Shown: positions 1 to 11,041, numbered from the stretch's first letter. The stretch is DNA of 64,000 nucleotides from Phoma sp. XZ068 (GCA_004835665.1 RBKR01000005.1:1736001-1800000); one strand, 5' to 3'. Made by a program: numbers and translations. Notes: generated by a model from the sequence alone, not told the origin.

Positions 1-2028
1 CGGAGCGTCGAGCACGCCGGCCACAAGCAAGCCCGCTGGAGGACTCTTCGGCGGTGGAGGAGCTACATCAGGCTCGTCCACGCCGAGCTTTGGTGGCTTT
101 GGTACCGCAGGAAAGACTGGCGGCGATGCGCCCAAGCCATCCATGTTTGGAGGTGCATCGACCGGAGCCACACCAGCTACTTCCGCAGGCTCTACCCCAT
201 CATTTGGTGGGTTTGGCGGCGCAACCAGTAGGCATTCTTTGTTGTTCACATCGAGATCATACTAATACCATTAACAGGCTCGTCAACTCCCGCTGCTACA
301 CCCGCGCCAAGCAAGACCTTCTCTCTCCCCTCGACAACCCCCGCTGGACCTCCTCCTGGGTCGAACCTCTTCGGTGGACAGACTCCAGCAGCCTCCTCCG
401 GCTTCTCTCTAGGGGGACAGAACAATCAGACTGGTGGAAGCTCGGCTGGCGCTGGCTTGTTCGGAGGCGCGGCCTCGAAGCCGGCGGCGGCACCATCGTC
501 TGGGACACCATCAAGCTTGTTTGGAGCCAAACCTGCCGGCGCTTCCACACCTACCGCAGGCCTGTTCGGTGGCGCAGCTGGCTCCAGCGACGCGAACAAG
601 AGCGCAACCCCTCCCACTCCGGCTGGGTTGTTTGGCGGCGCAGCTCCTGCAGCTTCCTCCGGCGCGCAAGAGACACCAAAGCCCGCAAGTGGACTCTTTG
701 GTGGAGGTGCGCTTTCTAGCACGCCTGCAAGCAAGCCTCCTTCGTTTAGCCTTGGAGGATCTACACCTGCAACCCAGCCTACCTCCTCACAGCCAGCAGC
801 AGCCTCCTCGGCAGCAGCAACTCCTGGCTTGTTTGGCGCTGCAGCATCCTCTACACCAAGTGCCCCTGCAGCTGGCGGTAGCTCTGCATTCAGCCTCTTC
901 AAGAAGCCTGAAACCCCAACAGCCTCCACACCCGCAAGCGGAGCAACAACAAGTGCAACGAGCGGTGCTGCACCCACTGCTACAAGCTCAGCTCCCTCGC
1001 TATTTGGCGGTGCGGGTGGAAGTGCTGCAACTCCAGCCTCCTCTTCTGCGCCCGCAGCAACACCAGGAGCAACAACAGGTCTGTTTGGTGGAGCAAAGCC
1101 CGCGTCAACTACAGCACCAACTTCAACTCCTGCTCAGCCTGCCCCCACCCTTGGAGCTACACCTGCAGCTTCAGGTGATGCAGCCAAGAGCGGACTAGCA
1201 AACTCGACTGCTGGTCCTCCGCCCTCCGCTCAGTCCCGTCTCAAGAACAAGTCGATGGACGAGATCATCACACGATGGGCCGCCGACCTGTCCAAGTACC
1301 AGAAGGAATTCCAGTCGCAAGCCGAGACAGTCGCACAGTGGGATCGAGCACTGGTGGAGAACTCCGACAAAGTCCGTCAGCTGTACTCGAAGACATTCCA
1401 GGCTGAGCGCGACGCAGCAGAAGTCGAGAGGCAACTGACCATGATGGAAGAGAACCAGCAGGAACTCGACTCATACCTCGACCGATATGAGAAGGAGATT
1501 GAGAACCTGATGAAGATGCACGGTGTATCTGGCAGGTCTGATGGCCTGCGTGGCCCTGACCAGGAGCGTGAGAGGACGTAAGTGAACTTCACTACATCGC
1601 CAGTACGACATAATCTAACACAACCATATAGATACAAACTCGCCGAGAAATTGCAAGACCGCCTCAACGAGCTCAACAAAGACCTCACAGAAATGATCGA
1701 GGAAATCAACAGCACATCCCAAACCCTCAGCAAAACCGGCAAGCCCGACGACCCCGTACGTCTCCCTCCCCCCAAAGCCACTCACACTCCCACACTAACA
1801 AACACCACACAGCTCACAAAGGTCGTCCGCGTCCTCAACACCCAACTCTCCCAACTCCAGCTCATCGACTCCGGCGCCTCACAGCTCCAAGACAAAATCA
1901 ACAAGGCGCAGAAGGAGAGCCGTGCTGTTGGCGCTAATGGCTGGAATGGCCTGGGTACGGATCCTACGGAGGACTTTTATAGGAGTTTCCGCGGGAACAG
2001 GGTTGAGCGGTATGGTGGGCATGCGTAG
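1..2028 (+). CDS. NSP1: Nucleoporin NSP1, 3' part (5' end outside window)
   Basis: FG nucleoporin of the central channel, which in the Nsp1/Nup62 family pairs with Nup57 and Nup49 and also with Nup82. The window opens inside the coding region, with the first full codon at base 2. Exons by frame and splice sites are <1-227, 278-1577, 1632-1755 and 1813-2028; introns are 50, 54 and 57 bp with phases 1, 2 and 0. The N-terminal part is low-complexity Ser/Thr/Ala/Pro sequence with repeated GLFGG and FGG motifs, typical of the disordered permeability barrier. From about base 1220 the protein becomes a heptad-rich coiled coil (SRLKNKSMDEIITRW, then WDRALVENSDKVRQLY), which is the Nsp1 C-terminal domain that anchors the protein in its subcomplex. 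The stop is at 2026-2028. Sense-strand composition becomes G-rich only in the last 100 bases. The N-terminal FG region is missing because of the window edge, not a break. Confidence 0.93.
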
Positions 2029-2878
2029 GGTGGTGTATAGTACGGTGTAGTACGATTGAATGGATGGATTGATGGATTGAATGGGAGGGAATAGGGTGCA
2101 TGATTGGGCGTTCTTTGGCGTCGGGATGGTTGTGCTAGGAAGGAAGGGGAGGGATATGTAGTGAATACATGATCATCAGGCATTAAGATGTTTTTTTGGC
2201 GTGTTTGGCTGCGGGGGCGTGGAAAGGGTGTAGGGCGGCGCCTTCCTTGCGTTGTTTGTGTTTGTGGGGGTCTCGCTCGTGGCTGCCTTCAGTTCAGCTT
2301 CTCACTTCACCTTCGTCTAGCTGGGACAAGATTTTTCATCACTCAGATGAACTCGTAGCTTCACCTCACCTTCGTCCAGCTGCTTGCACGGTTTGTTTTC
2401 TCCTACTACGCGCCTTGATAAGTATCTTCACATCACTTTCGCTTAGCTACTTGACAGCTTGTTTCAATCACTGATATGAACCCGTAGCTCACCTCACCTT
2501 GCCTAGCTACTTGCACGGTGTGTTTTTATCGTAATACTCACTTACACGAGGAGCTTCGCCTCATCGTCACTGAGCTGCTTGTAGAGCTTCCTTCTTTACC
2601 TAAACACGGAGCCTCACCTCACCCTCGCCTCCGTGCAAGGCTCCCTTCTACCACTCACCCAACGCACAACTTCACACTCACGATTCTCCATCACATCCAA
2701 TTTCGAGCACTCTAAAAAAACACTCTCGAGCAGGGCTTCACACTTGAGATACTTGACTACCGCACCAAGGCTCTCGCCTACGACTCATCAGACGTACAAC
2801 TTCACACTCACGATCTTTTACCACTCCTAGGCTTAAGCGCTCCGAGCAGCCCTCCACGGGCACTACCACAATCAAACA
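2029..2878. repeat. CT-rich spacer with degenerate direct repeats
   Basis: This is the spacer between NSP1 and the 2EXR-like gene. From about 2290 to 2560 a loose unit recurs at least three times, built around CTCACCTCACCTT followed by AGCTACTTG or AGCTGCTTG and CACGG. Near the gene start a second, better preserved repeat is visible: ACAACTTCACACTCACGAT at about 2666 and again at about 2796, 130 bases apart and with related flanks. The sense strand is strongly pyrimidine-biased, as in many fungal promoters and 5' leaders. I see no gene here; the apparent ORFs lack a supported start or protein-like composition. Confidence 0.6.
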
Positions 2879-3703
2879 ATGGACTTCTTCATCACCAAGG
2901 TTGTCTCGATCCCTCCTGTACCTGCGCCACTCGCTCCGTCTACAACTCCATTCCGTTTCATGGACCTTCCGCCAGAGCTCCGGGTTCAGGTGTACGAAAA
3001 GCTTGTTGTCGTTGGCAAAGTGTTCTACACGCCAGACAGTTACGAGAGATATCAGAGCTGTCGTTTCAAGGACATGAACGAATATCGCACACCATGTTTG
3101 ACGATCATGCGAGTATCGAAAACGGTACATGCAGAAGCCGAAAATGTATATTTAGCAGTGAACATCTTCGTTCTGCCCTTGAGATGGCAGTCTGCCTCGC
3201 CTTTCAGCGACGTGGCGAGTTCGGCAAGCCCTAAAGTATTTTCTTATGCCGCTCTAAAGGCAGTGAAGCACGTCAGTCTGATGATATGCTTCCATTCGGA
3301 AAGCTTCCCTTTAACGATGTGCCGGACAGACTGGGATGAGCGTGACAACGTGGGGCGGACATATGACCAATTGACGACCGATGAGAGGCTAGGTCTGGCC
3401 CATGACACAGCTCAGGAATGGATAATTGGCAGTCGAGACAACCTGTGGTGCAGTATCTCAATGCTTCAGAACCTTCAGTCGATCGAACTGGACTTCACAA
3501 ACGCTTATTGCCCGTATGGATGTTGCCGTTGCCTCACCACCGACTGGCCTCAATGCTTGGAACATATCAAAAGGATTCGAATTATCGGTCTCAGGGATCT
3601 GGAAGAGAAGGAAACAATTATAGATGAATGGACAGAAGATGGGGCGACCTATGAGGAGTTGGACCAGCAACATCAGATCGAGTTTGTGGTTAGCGGTTCA
3701 TGA
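2879..3703 (+). CDS. 2EXR/F-box-like domain protein
   Basis: Single-exon protein of 274 residues with ATG at 2879-2881. After a short Pro-rich leader it carries FMDLPPELRVQVYEKL at about residues 23-38. That LPxELRxxIY pattern starts the fungal 2EXR domain and related F-box-like domains. It is followed by TPCLTIMRVSKTVHAEA, matching the family's L(L)xVSxxVxxEA segment. The remainder (to SGS) has no catalytic motif I recognise; a Cys-rich stretch, CPYGCCRCLT, lies near residue 215. 2EXR-like proteins are abundant in Pezizomycotina and mostly uncharacterised; an adaptor role in ubiquitin ligases has been assumed from the F-box resemblance but cannot be shown here. The reading frame is intact. 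Confidence 0.75.
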   Translation: MDFFITKVVSIPPVPAPLAPSTTPFRFMDLPPELRVQVYEKLVVVGKVFYTPDSYERYQSCRFKDMNEYRTPCLTIMRVSKTVHAEAENVYLAVNIFVLPLRWQSASPFSDVASSASPKVFSYAALKAVKHVSLMICFHSESFPLTMCRTDWDERDNVGRTYDQLTTDERLGLAHDTAQEWIIGSRDNLWCSISMLQNLQSIELDFTNAYCPYGCCRCLTTDWPQCLEHIKRIRIIGLRDLEEKETIIDEWTEDGATYEELDQQHQIEFVVSGS

Positions 3704-3983
3704 GATCTAAGCACAGGGGGCAAAGCATCAGCTCCCGAGATTCTTGTTCGATCGTTACAGTGTGATACGTAAGGGTAAATAAACAAAATGCTGGAGTATC
3801 ACGTCACCGATGTTGAATGTCAGTAATGGAGTTCAAATGGCGCCTTCCCGTTTGTAGTTAGTATTTGAGAATGACGCGCTAGTAGGGAGCTCAAGCTGCG
3901 ACTGAACATGCGCAACCAATGCGACCAACAAAACCTGTACAACACTCTCGCCCTCCACTCCTTTGACGCGAAGTTTACGAAAC

Positions 3984-5777
3984 ATGACGAGTATAGACGA
4001 TTTGTTCAAAAGCCACAATGGCACGAAACGCAAGTTCGAGAATCCCATCGAAGCCGACCCGTCGCAAGCGTACAAGTCCGCGAAACTGCAGGGAAATGGC
4101 GACGTCAAGCGCTCGGCGCAAGTAGAGGACGAAGAGGACGACGATGAAGCAGGACCTGAACTACCACCCGACTTTGAAGACGAGGAACCTGGTGACGACG
4201 AGGAAGGGAGGTTCTTCGGCGGCGGCCTCGACGAGAATGCGAAAGATGCTATGGACTTCCTGGATGCACAAGATGGAGAAGATGCGATACGGGAAGATAA
4301 GTACGATGCGACATGGGTGCGCAAATTGGCGCGCGACTTCGAGAAGAAAGTCAACAAGAACGCTTCGTTGCGCGCAAAGTACGAGAGCGATCCTACCAAA
4401 TTCATGGAGTCGGAAGGAGACCTGGATGATGGGATAAAGGACCTCAGCATACTATCGGAACATGCAGAGCTATACGAGGAGTTTGCGAAGAGCACAGCGA
4501 CCGCCAAGCTGGTCGAGCTGCTCGCGCACGAGAACACAGACATTGCGATTGGCGCAATAGAGATCATATCAGAGCTCACAGATGAAGATGTGTCGGGGGA
4601 GCAGGAGCAATGGGACGCGCTGGTCGCAGCTTTTCTGGAAGCCGATCTGCTGAGCCTGCTGATCTCCAACTTCTCGCGCTTTGACGAAAGCGACTCGACT
4701 GATGCCTCGGGCGTATACCACTCCCTCAGTGTTCTCGAGAACCTGCTTTCACAACCCTCGAATACGGACATGATCGGGAAAGAGAAGGCACTTATCACAT
4801 GGCTCCTCGAGCGCATTCAAAAGTCTGAGAAACCAACAACTCAAAATAAACAATACGCCTCCGAAATCCTCTCCATCCTCACACAATCCTCGCGACCAAA
4901 CCGGACACTCATCGCCGAAGCCAACGGTGTGGAGATTATCCTCACAAATCTCGCACCCTACCGAAGAGACGACCCCGAAAAGGACAGCGATGAAGAAGAA
5001 TACATGGAAAACCTGTTTGGCTGCCTGACATCCTTAGTCGAGGAGCCCATCGGCAAGACCAAGTTCCTCGAAGCCGAGGGCACAGAATTATGTCTCCTAC
5101 TCGTACGCGACGGAAAGACAAGCAAGAGCAGAGCACTCAAGGTTCTAGATCACGCATGTGCCTACGCAGAACCCCCCTCATCAAACGGCTCCAGCGTCGA
5201 CGACACATCCACCCCCCCACACATTGCCGTGTGCGAGAAATTCATCGAAGCCCGCGGCCTCAAACCACTATTCAGCACATTCATGAAAACCAAACGCCCC
5301 GACCCCAGCCAAACCGAACACATCCTCGGCCTCTTCTCCTCCCTACTGCGCTCCCTACCAGGAAACAGCGACGCGCGTTTCCGCCTGCTCGCCAAATTCC
5401 TCGAATCCGACTTTGCCAAGATCAACAAACTCGTCACTCTACGGCGCGACTACGCAACCAGACTCTCCACCTTCGACAAATCCCTCGAAGCCAAGAAGAA
5501 AGGGCTGAGCAAAGAAGATCGCGAAGAGCTGGAGGTGGAGAATACGCCGTTGAGGCTGAGTGAGGGGTTGTACGCTCTGCAGCGCATTGATGCGACGCTT
5601 GCGTGGCTTGTTGCTGAGGATGAGGGGGCGAAGAAGGCGATTGTTAAAGGGTTGGCGGAGACGGATGATTCGCTGGGTGATGTTAAGAGGACGTTGAAGG
5701 AGCAGCTTGATGGTGTGTTGGAGGTTGAGGCTGCGGAGAGGGAGGTGTTGGAGGCGTTGGTTGGGTTCTTGGATTAA
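3984..5777 (+). CDS. CTNNBL1: Beta-catenin-like protein 1 homologue (spliceosome-associated ARM protein)
   Basis: 597-residue protein in one exon, starting MTSIDDLFKS at the first ATG of the frame (3984). It fits the CTNNBL1 family: an acidic low-complexity N-terminus with a PELPPDFEDEE stretch, then helical armadillo-type repeats (SILSEHAELYEEF, TAKLVELLAHENTDIAIGAI, NFSRFDE), and a C-terminal part with LRRDYATRLSTFDKSL. In animals and fission yeast the family associates with the Prp19/CDC5L spliceosomal complex, so a nuclear role in pre-mRNA splicing is expected. Length is close to that of animal homologues. Codon choice and strand composition change abruptly at about 5510-5530: upstream codons end mainly in C or A, whereas the last 250 bases are G/T-rich. 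A 327-aa frame open on the opposite strand (3833-4816) is a shadow. Confidence 0.9.
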   Translation: MTSIDDLFKSHNGTKRKFENPIEADPSQAYKSAKLQGNGDVKRSAQVEDEEDDDEAGPELPPDFEDEEPGDDEEGRFFGGGLDENAKDAMDFLDAQDGEDAIREDKYDATWVRKLARDFEKKVNKNASLRAKYESDPTKFMESEGDLDDGIKDLSILSEHAELYEEFAKSTATAKLVELLAHENTDIAIGAIEIISELTDEDVSGEQEQWDALVAAFLEADLLSLLISNFSRFDESDSTDASGVYHSLSVLENLLSQPSNTDMIGKEKALITWLLERIQKSEKPTTQNKQYASEILSILTQSSRPNRTLIAEANGVEIILTNLAPYRRDDPEKDSDEEEYMENLFGCLTSLVEEPIGKTKFLEAEGTELCLLLVRDGKTSKSRALKVLDHACAYAEPPSSNGSSVDDTSTPPHIAVCEKFIEARGLKPLFSTFMKTKRPDPSQTEHILGLFSSLLRSLPGNSDARFRLLAKFLESDFAKINKLVTLRRDYATRLSTFDKSLEAKKKGLSKEDREELEVENTPLRLSEGLYALQRIDATLAWLVAEDEGAKKAIVKGLAETDDSLGDVKRTLKEQLDGVLEVEAAEREVLEALVGFLD

Positions 5778-6593
5778 GATCTGGACTTTCTGATGTGAAT
5801 GGGTATGAGCGATATGGGGTTTATGCAGTGCATAGTAAGCTTGAAAGCTTCTTCCATACTACAAGATTTGTCCCTTGGGTCATGAAGCTAATCACAGTTG
5901 GCCTTGCTGTGAGATGCTACAAAGTGGATGTAATAGTGCAGCAGAAGGGTGAAGATGCGTGATGGAGAGAGCGTAGTCTCCATAGCGCGTGGTATCGGCA
6001 GGAGAATGTGCATCATTTCCAGCAGAAGGAGAGCGCAAGAAGAGGTCCACGCCACAATTGAGCAGAATTCTGATCCTGGAACAGGTTGGTATCCGCGGCC
6101 AAGGTGGCTGGAGTGTTGGTCAGGGCATCGTATTTTGCTTCGTCGATGGCTTGACAGAGTTATGCAAACCTACCACCAAATTTCGCAACATATGTAGTAG
6201 CCACACCCAGGCAAGTCGATGGTCGCACAATGAAGCATGTACCAATAATCTCGCAGTTACTGCACATGTTCAAGGCAACACAGCCAGTGGTTTGTACAAT
6301 TTCTCAGACATGACTTGAAGGTTGCGGTTGTACGATTTCGTGGTCAAGACGGCACCAGCCCGGACAACCGCGTATTCTCTCATTTGACGACGTCTAAGCC
6401 ACTACAAATATCGGCTAAGCAAGCAAGAAACATGGAAAACTATGGCACCCGGACGAAATGACACTGAGTCGGACCGGTTCATGGCGGGAGGCTACGACAG
6501 CAGCTCGGGATGTGGAGGCAGATGTTTGCCGATATATTCTACCTGAGCTATCATTGATCAATCAATTCGAACAGCTCTAAAACATCTCTAACA
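5778..6593. other. Spacer without supported gene
   Basis: Holds the 3' flank of the CTNNBL1 homologue and the promoter of the EthD gene. One short plus-strand frame (5989-6318) lacks recognisable features and a convincing start. Directly upstream of the EthD start the sequence is A/C-rich (AACATCTCTAACA), which is a typical start context. Confidence 0.5.
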
Positions 6594-7535
6594 ATGTTGT
6601 TTACCTTCTTGATCACAGTCCTTCTCGATCAATCGCTAGTCACAGCCCAAAGCCTTCCCAACACCACCTGGCCCAACCCCTTCCCCAAGCAACTCGCGGC
6701 CGTCCGCCGGCGTCAAGGCCTCACTACATCAGAGTTCTTGTACCATCACACTTTTGTACACGGCAGAAAATCATGGAACGCCCCAGATTCTATTGACCAA
6801 CCCATTGCCTACGTCCAAGACCACATCTTCGACTCCGCATACGGCATCAACACCACAGCCAACCACCCGCAACCCAGCTACTTCGGCCACAGCGACATGA
6901 CAGAGTTATACAGCCGCTCAGAAACCGCCTTCGCAACGCCCCCACCAAACAACTACACCGCCACCGTCATCGGCCCAGACGGTAATGCATTCAGCGACTT
7001 CTCCGCCGCAATAAGCATGTACGCCACCGAAACCTTCCACCCCGTGAACCACACCTGCAGCCCCTCAGACTCAGACACAATCTACAACGCATTCTACTGG
7101 GCATTCGCATCATCCAGTCTAGCAAACACATCGGCATTCAGCAACACCACATTCGCCACCCCGATTCTAGCGTCCCTGCTCTCCAATATGCCGCCGGGAA
7201 CTGTTTATAATGCGAGTATCCACACGCCTGTCCCTGGACTAGATTCGCGCCCGTATTACGGCGGGTACAATAACCCCACGATTAACGCGGTGCTGAAGTT
7301 GTGGCTCTGCGATGGGAGCGGTGCGGTGACGCGGTTTAGGAAAGCGCAGGGGAGTTTGAGTGGAAGGGAGGGGAATGAGACGTTGGGAATTCGCTTGGAT
7401 GAGAGTTTTGTGGTGTTTACGAGGGCGGTGGTGATTTACGATCGGAGTACGGGGACGCCATTTGATGATGAGAGGGCGGAGAGGGCTGTAGAGGAGGATA
7501 AGTGTCGGGATGAGGATGCTGGGCCGCCTGAGTAG
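6594..7535 (+). CDS. Secreted EthD-domain protein
   Basis: 313 residues, one exon, ATG at 6594. Residues 1-19 (MLFTFLITVLLDQSLVTAQ) form a signal peptide. The mature N-terminus contains RRRQGLTTSEFLYHHTFVHG at about residues 38-57, then WNAPDSIDQPIAYVQDHIFD, with the spacing of an EthD fold (a small dimeric alpha/beta barrel found in fungal polyketide dehydratases and in bacterial EthD). Many Asn-X-Ser/Thr sites suggest N-glycosylation. EthD proteins in fungi are often short cytosolic enzymes, so a secreted form with a C-terminal extension to 313 residues is less usual; its substrate is unknown. The neighbouring MFS and decarboxylase-like genes are on the other strand and no synthase is near, so a metabolite cluster is not supported. 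The last 340 bases switch to a G-rich sense strand. Confidence 0.72.
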   Translation: MLFTFLITVLLDQSLVTAQSLPNTTWPNPFPKQLAAVRRRQGLTTSEFLYHHTFVHGRKSWNAPDSIDQPIAYVQDHIFDSAYGINTTANHPQPSYFGHSDMTELYSRSETAFATPPPNNYTATVIGPDGNAFSDFSAAISMYATETFHPVNHTCSPSDSDTIYNAFYWAFASSSLANTSAFSNTTFATPILASLLSNMPPGTVYNASIHTPVPGLDSRPYYGGYNNPTINAVLKLWLCDGSGAVTRFRKAQGSLSGREGNETLGIRLDESFVVFTRAVVIYDRSTGTPFDDERAERAVEEDKCRDEDAGPPE

Positions 7536-7907
7536 GCGTAGAAGGAGTGGGTGTGAGCTTATGACTTTTGAAGACAGGCTTTGCCAGAAAGGAGAAGGTG
7601 GGAAGCTGTCATACTGAGGGAATCGCATAGGTAGTTCGAGCACAAGTCTGACTGTATAAAAGCGCTTGAATTAATGAGCGTCACTCTGCGCAGAGTATAA
7701 TTACACCACCAGAACGAAATATAATAGTTCTCGCTTGCCTTTTCTTAAACAACCATAATTTTTCTGTGAGAATCGCCGCGTCAATGTGACATGACAATTT
7801 GCAACTCTCATGGGCCTGCTTCCACCCAGCATCCTCAATATAACCATTCTTAGGTACCAAATTCACAGTCTTTAGGTACTCGGGCCCTACACAAGTCCAA
7901 GATCTGC
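7536..7907. other. Convergent 3' ends
   Basis: Spacer of about 370 bases between the converging EthD and MFS genes. No gene is seen; it presumably carries both terminators, but no clear polyadenylation signal can be assigned by eye. Confidence 0.45.
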
Positions 7908-9392
7908 CTAGAATTTGACCAGTTTCCAGCCAACGTGGAGGCCACGGCTCCACACGAAGAGGCCCGACGAGATAACGTAGCAGATGATGGTCCAGATGAC
8001 CACTCCCCAATAAGCGCCACCGGCAGTTTTTCCAAGGATACTACCAGCGATGGGAATGCCAGTAAGTGTGCTGAACGACACCACGGTGTAGCACGTCGCG
8101 TAGTAACGTCCGTATTGGCTTGTGTCGCAAAGCTGGCCAACACACACCGGGGTCAAGGAGATGTTTGAACCAGATGCAAAGCCGAAAATGACGGCGTATA
8201 CGATGGAAAGCGCCTTGACAGTCAATGCAGTATCCGGTGTAGCAGGCGTGAGCAATGAGGCCGGGAGCCAGAAAGTCAGCGATGTTGCGCCGCAGATAGC
8301 AAGAGCTCCGATCATGCAGTTGAAGCGACCCAGCTTGTCGGCCAGAAGGCCCGGGACCCATCGTCCGAGACAGCTTCCAGCGTTGAAGATGGCAATAAGC
8401 TGGTATGAGAATGCCTGTGACATGGCTCCGCTAGAGGATGCGAATGTGGTGAGGTACGTGATAGGCACGAACAGAGCCCACTCCATCAGGAAGATGGCAA
8501 TCGTGAGTAAGAGATAAGACTTGTCGCGGAAGATGCGGAAGTCGGGTAGGACAGACTGTCCGGGCTTGGGAGGAAGTCGAGACTTGATGAAGAGGCAGGC
8601 AAAGATGCAACAGAATACATCGATGAACGCAATAATGCGTGTAGCCCACTCAAAGCCGACCATTGGCAGAAGCTTCTGCAAAGCCAACGGGAAAATGACG
8701 CCTCCGAGGGATCCTCCAGCAGCGGCGATACCTGTGGCATTGCCACGCTTCGCAAGGAAAAAGTGACTCGCAGCCGCAAATGCAGGTGTGAAGATCAGGC
8801 TTGTACCAAGGCCGCCGAGGACTCCAAAGACTAGGAAGAAGTGCCAGTACTGCGTGCAAATTCCAAGAAGGAACATGGAGAGGCACAGCAGGATGCTTCC
8901 AGCAAGCACCAGCAGTCTTGGACCGTGTGCATCAAAGATGGGTCCGATCTGGAGTCCGCCGAAGAATGCGAGGAAGATGTACATGGAGAAAATCCAAGAA
9001 ATTGTGCTTTCGCTGTAGCCTCGGAGCTGGTGCTCGGCGAGATAGCTGTGGTAGACGCCAACTGTGTTCATCATACCTAAAGCTGCGACAAGGCCCATGA
9101 AGGATCCCAGGATGCAAAGCCATGCTTCCAAACCGCCTTCGGGGTAGGTGACTTCATTGTCAGAGGTTACAGATTGGTTCTCTTCATCTAAAGAGGTTCC
9201 AGAGCGTCCTTCATTCTGCTTCGACTTCTCCCGTACCGGGGCATCGACAGAGCGAGTTCGGGCACTGCGGCATCTTGATAGAGTATCGGCTGGCGGGATA
9301 GTAAACTCAGCGGCGGGGTAAGAGGTGACGGGCTGGAGTTGGTGGTCGTCAATAATTGGTCCTGGCGTGCTGCCTTTGTGTTCACCGCTCAT
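7908..9392 (-). CDS. MFS transporter, monocarboxylate-transporter (MCT) type
   Basis: 494 residues, no introns. The first ATG in frame (complement of 9390-9392) begins MSGEHKGSTPGP; upstream in-frame codons lack ATG. A hydrophilic N-terminus of about 80 residues leads to YPEGGLEAWLCILGSF, the hallmark opening of fungal MCT-type MFS proteins (PEGGxxAWxxVxGxF). About twelve hydrophobic segments follow in two blocks separated by a cytosolic loop (KSRLPPKPGQS). GTSLIFTPAFAAASHFFLAK and RGNATGIAAAGGSLGGVIFP match conserved TM4-TM5 motifs of the family. It is expected in the plasma membrane; fungal members carry monocarboxylates, riboflavin or unknown metabolites, and the substrate cannot be read from sequence. 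The frame is intact to WKLVKF at the C-terminus. Confidence 0.88.
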   Translation of the reverse strand: MSGEHKGSTPGPIIDDHQLQPVTSYPAAEFTIPPADTLSRCRSARTRSVDAPVREKSKQNEGRSGTSLDEENQSVTSDNEVTYPEGGLEAWLCILGSFMGLVAALGMMNTVGVYHSYLAEHQLRGYSESTISWIFSMYIFLAFFGGLQIGPIFDAHGPRLLVLAGSILLCLSMFLLGICTQYWHFFLVFGVLGGLGTSLIFTPAFAAASHFFLAKRGNATGIAAAGGSLGGVIFPLALQKLLPMVGFEWATRIIAFIDVFCCIFACLFIKSRLPPKPGQSVLPDFRIFRDKSYLLLTIAIFLMEWALFVPITYLTTFASSSGAMSQAFSYQLIAIFNAGSCLGRWVPGLLADKLGRFNCMIGALAICGATSLTFWLPASLLTPATPDTALTVKALSIVYAVIFGFASGSNISLTPVCVGQLCDTSQYGRYYATCYTVVSFSTLTGIPIAGSILGKTAGGAYWGVVIWTIICYVISSGLFVWSRGLHVGWKLVKF

Positions 9393-10100
9393 GCAGAGTA
9401 CTTGTGGGATAGTTGCAAAGCAAAAGTTGGTGCAATGACAACTCGCGGGATTCGAGGTGGTGGCTGATATCAATGACGTGGGCTACTACGAGAATGTCGC
9501 AATGCGCTGGACGATCGATTGAGTCCTTATATTCTTGAAGGTCCTCCCCGAAAGATATGGTCTTCCGAGTGCTGTAGTCCCCGAGAGGTTTGGTGTTGCA
9601 GAACCCAAGTGACGAAGGAGGGGGCGTGGGTTAAATATGACCAACGCTTTGAGCCGGGCCGCCAGAAGTTCCCACTAGATGAATTCCGCGATCGAGCTCG
9701 CTAGCCTGCAGAGGTTTTCCGCATACAAAAGTTGACCGCCAACAGGACTTTATGCAGTCACAAGCTTCCCCACAAACGACACTAAGGGCGCAATGCGGAG
9801 ACATCCAATTTGATTGCACCAAGCGACGGAGAAGCATCGCAATGCGGTATCGGCCGCTACCGAAGAACTTTTTGTCGAGAGCACCCTTTCCGACGGCGTC
9901 TGTGATTGGTGGGTGTAACCGAATACCAAGACGACCTTATATAAATTGTAAGTCCGAACGCCGAGAGGAGAAGCGAAACAGATGGTGCAAGGCGACTTAA
10001 AAATTCGTCAATCGTTCGTGAGAGCATAGTGCAAGATCGGTGCACTGGCGTTGCAGATGCAGAAGAGCAGAAGCATCGCCATACATGATGTCAACGGTCG
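9393..10100. other. Spacer without supported gene
   Basis: Promoter side of the MFS gene and 3' side of the unidentified two-exon gene. Only short frames without protein-like composition are present. I see no repeat or RNA gene. Confidence 0.45.
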
Positions 10101-11041
10101 TCAACAAAGCTCATCGTCTTCCGGGTACAGCATACGACTGAGTGTGTTTCGGAGTTGCGTTTCTTCGTCACCAGATAAACGTTTTGCGGGATTGCCAACA
10201 ATTTCGAGGATTGTAACAGCGTCCTTTTCTGGCCAGGTGAGATGGAGAAGGTGTTCGGCAGCCTGAACTGTCCCTGTTCGATCTGTAGTCCCAGCGAAGA
10301 CAGTATACCAGAGGAGCGCCAGCGGAGGAGCCGTGGAAGGTGTTGGCGCATGAGACTGTCTTTGCTCGAGGGTGACGTTACTTAAGGTTGAGTCGCGACG
10401 CATGTGGTCTTCAATACGCTTCATATGCGCCTCCGTAGGCATATTGCTAACTCCGGGCGCAGGCGGATCGAGTGGTTTCAAGACGCTGTATCCTGTTCAA
10501 GGTTAGTAGGCGTTTAATACTCAGTCGGTATAGACTTACGGAGCACTTCAAAGAGCAGAGAAGTTTCGTTTGTACTCGCAGAGCTACCTTTGAGAATGCT
10601 GTAGCTCGGATTCGAGGCGCAGTATTGTGTTGCCAGATCGAGGAGAAGCCAGGCGCCTCGAAACACCCATCGTTCGTTGAACGGCAATTCGCGCTCCCTG
10701 GAGGTGTACAACTCTTTGAGATTCTTGCTGAGAAGACCATACAATGTATTGGATGCCTCCAAGCTCGTTTCGTTGGATTGAGTGGGCGAGGTGCAATCGG
10801 TGTCATCGTTCGTCGACAAAGGAACCTGAACATTTGAGGGTGTGCCATTGTGGAAGTCTTCGGTGTCGATTGTGGGCTCGACCGCAATCTCGACTTGACT
10901 GTATGAAGTGGAGATAGATACATCTGCGGCAGTTTTCGAGAAGAGGCTGCGGACTTTGTCGGTGCATTGGGCAGCGAGCCCTCTGAGGTCACGGCATATG
11001 AGCTTGGATGTCCAGCGGACACCATATGGAGAAGGTACCAT
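10101..11041 (-). CDS. Hypothetical protein, two exons
   Basis: I do not recognise this family. Exon 1 is complement 10540-11041, starting MVPSPYGVRW at the ATG at 11041. A 47-bp intron (10493-10539, GTAAGT donor, CAG acceptor, CTAAC branch) follows in phase 1, and exon 2 is 10101-10492. The joined product is 297 residues: EVLRYSVLKPLDPPAP spans the junction. The middle looks helical and conserved in style (ELPFNERWVFRGAWLLLDLA), as does LLWYTVFAGTTDRT in exon 2. There is no signal peptide and no clear membrane segment. The splice sites and continuous frame make a real gene likely; function is unknown. Confidence 0.65.

Noticed and set aside
434..1198. Gln/Leu-rich 254-aa frame inside NSP1
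   Set aside because: Off-frame reading of the FG-repeat low-complexity DNA.
3833..4816. 327-aa Ser-rich minus-strand frame
   Set aside because: Antisense to the CTNNBL1 homologue; the composition follows from acidic codons on the other strand.
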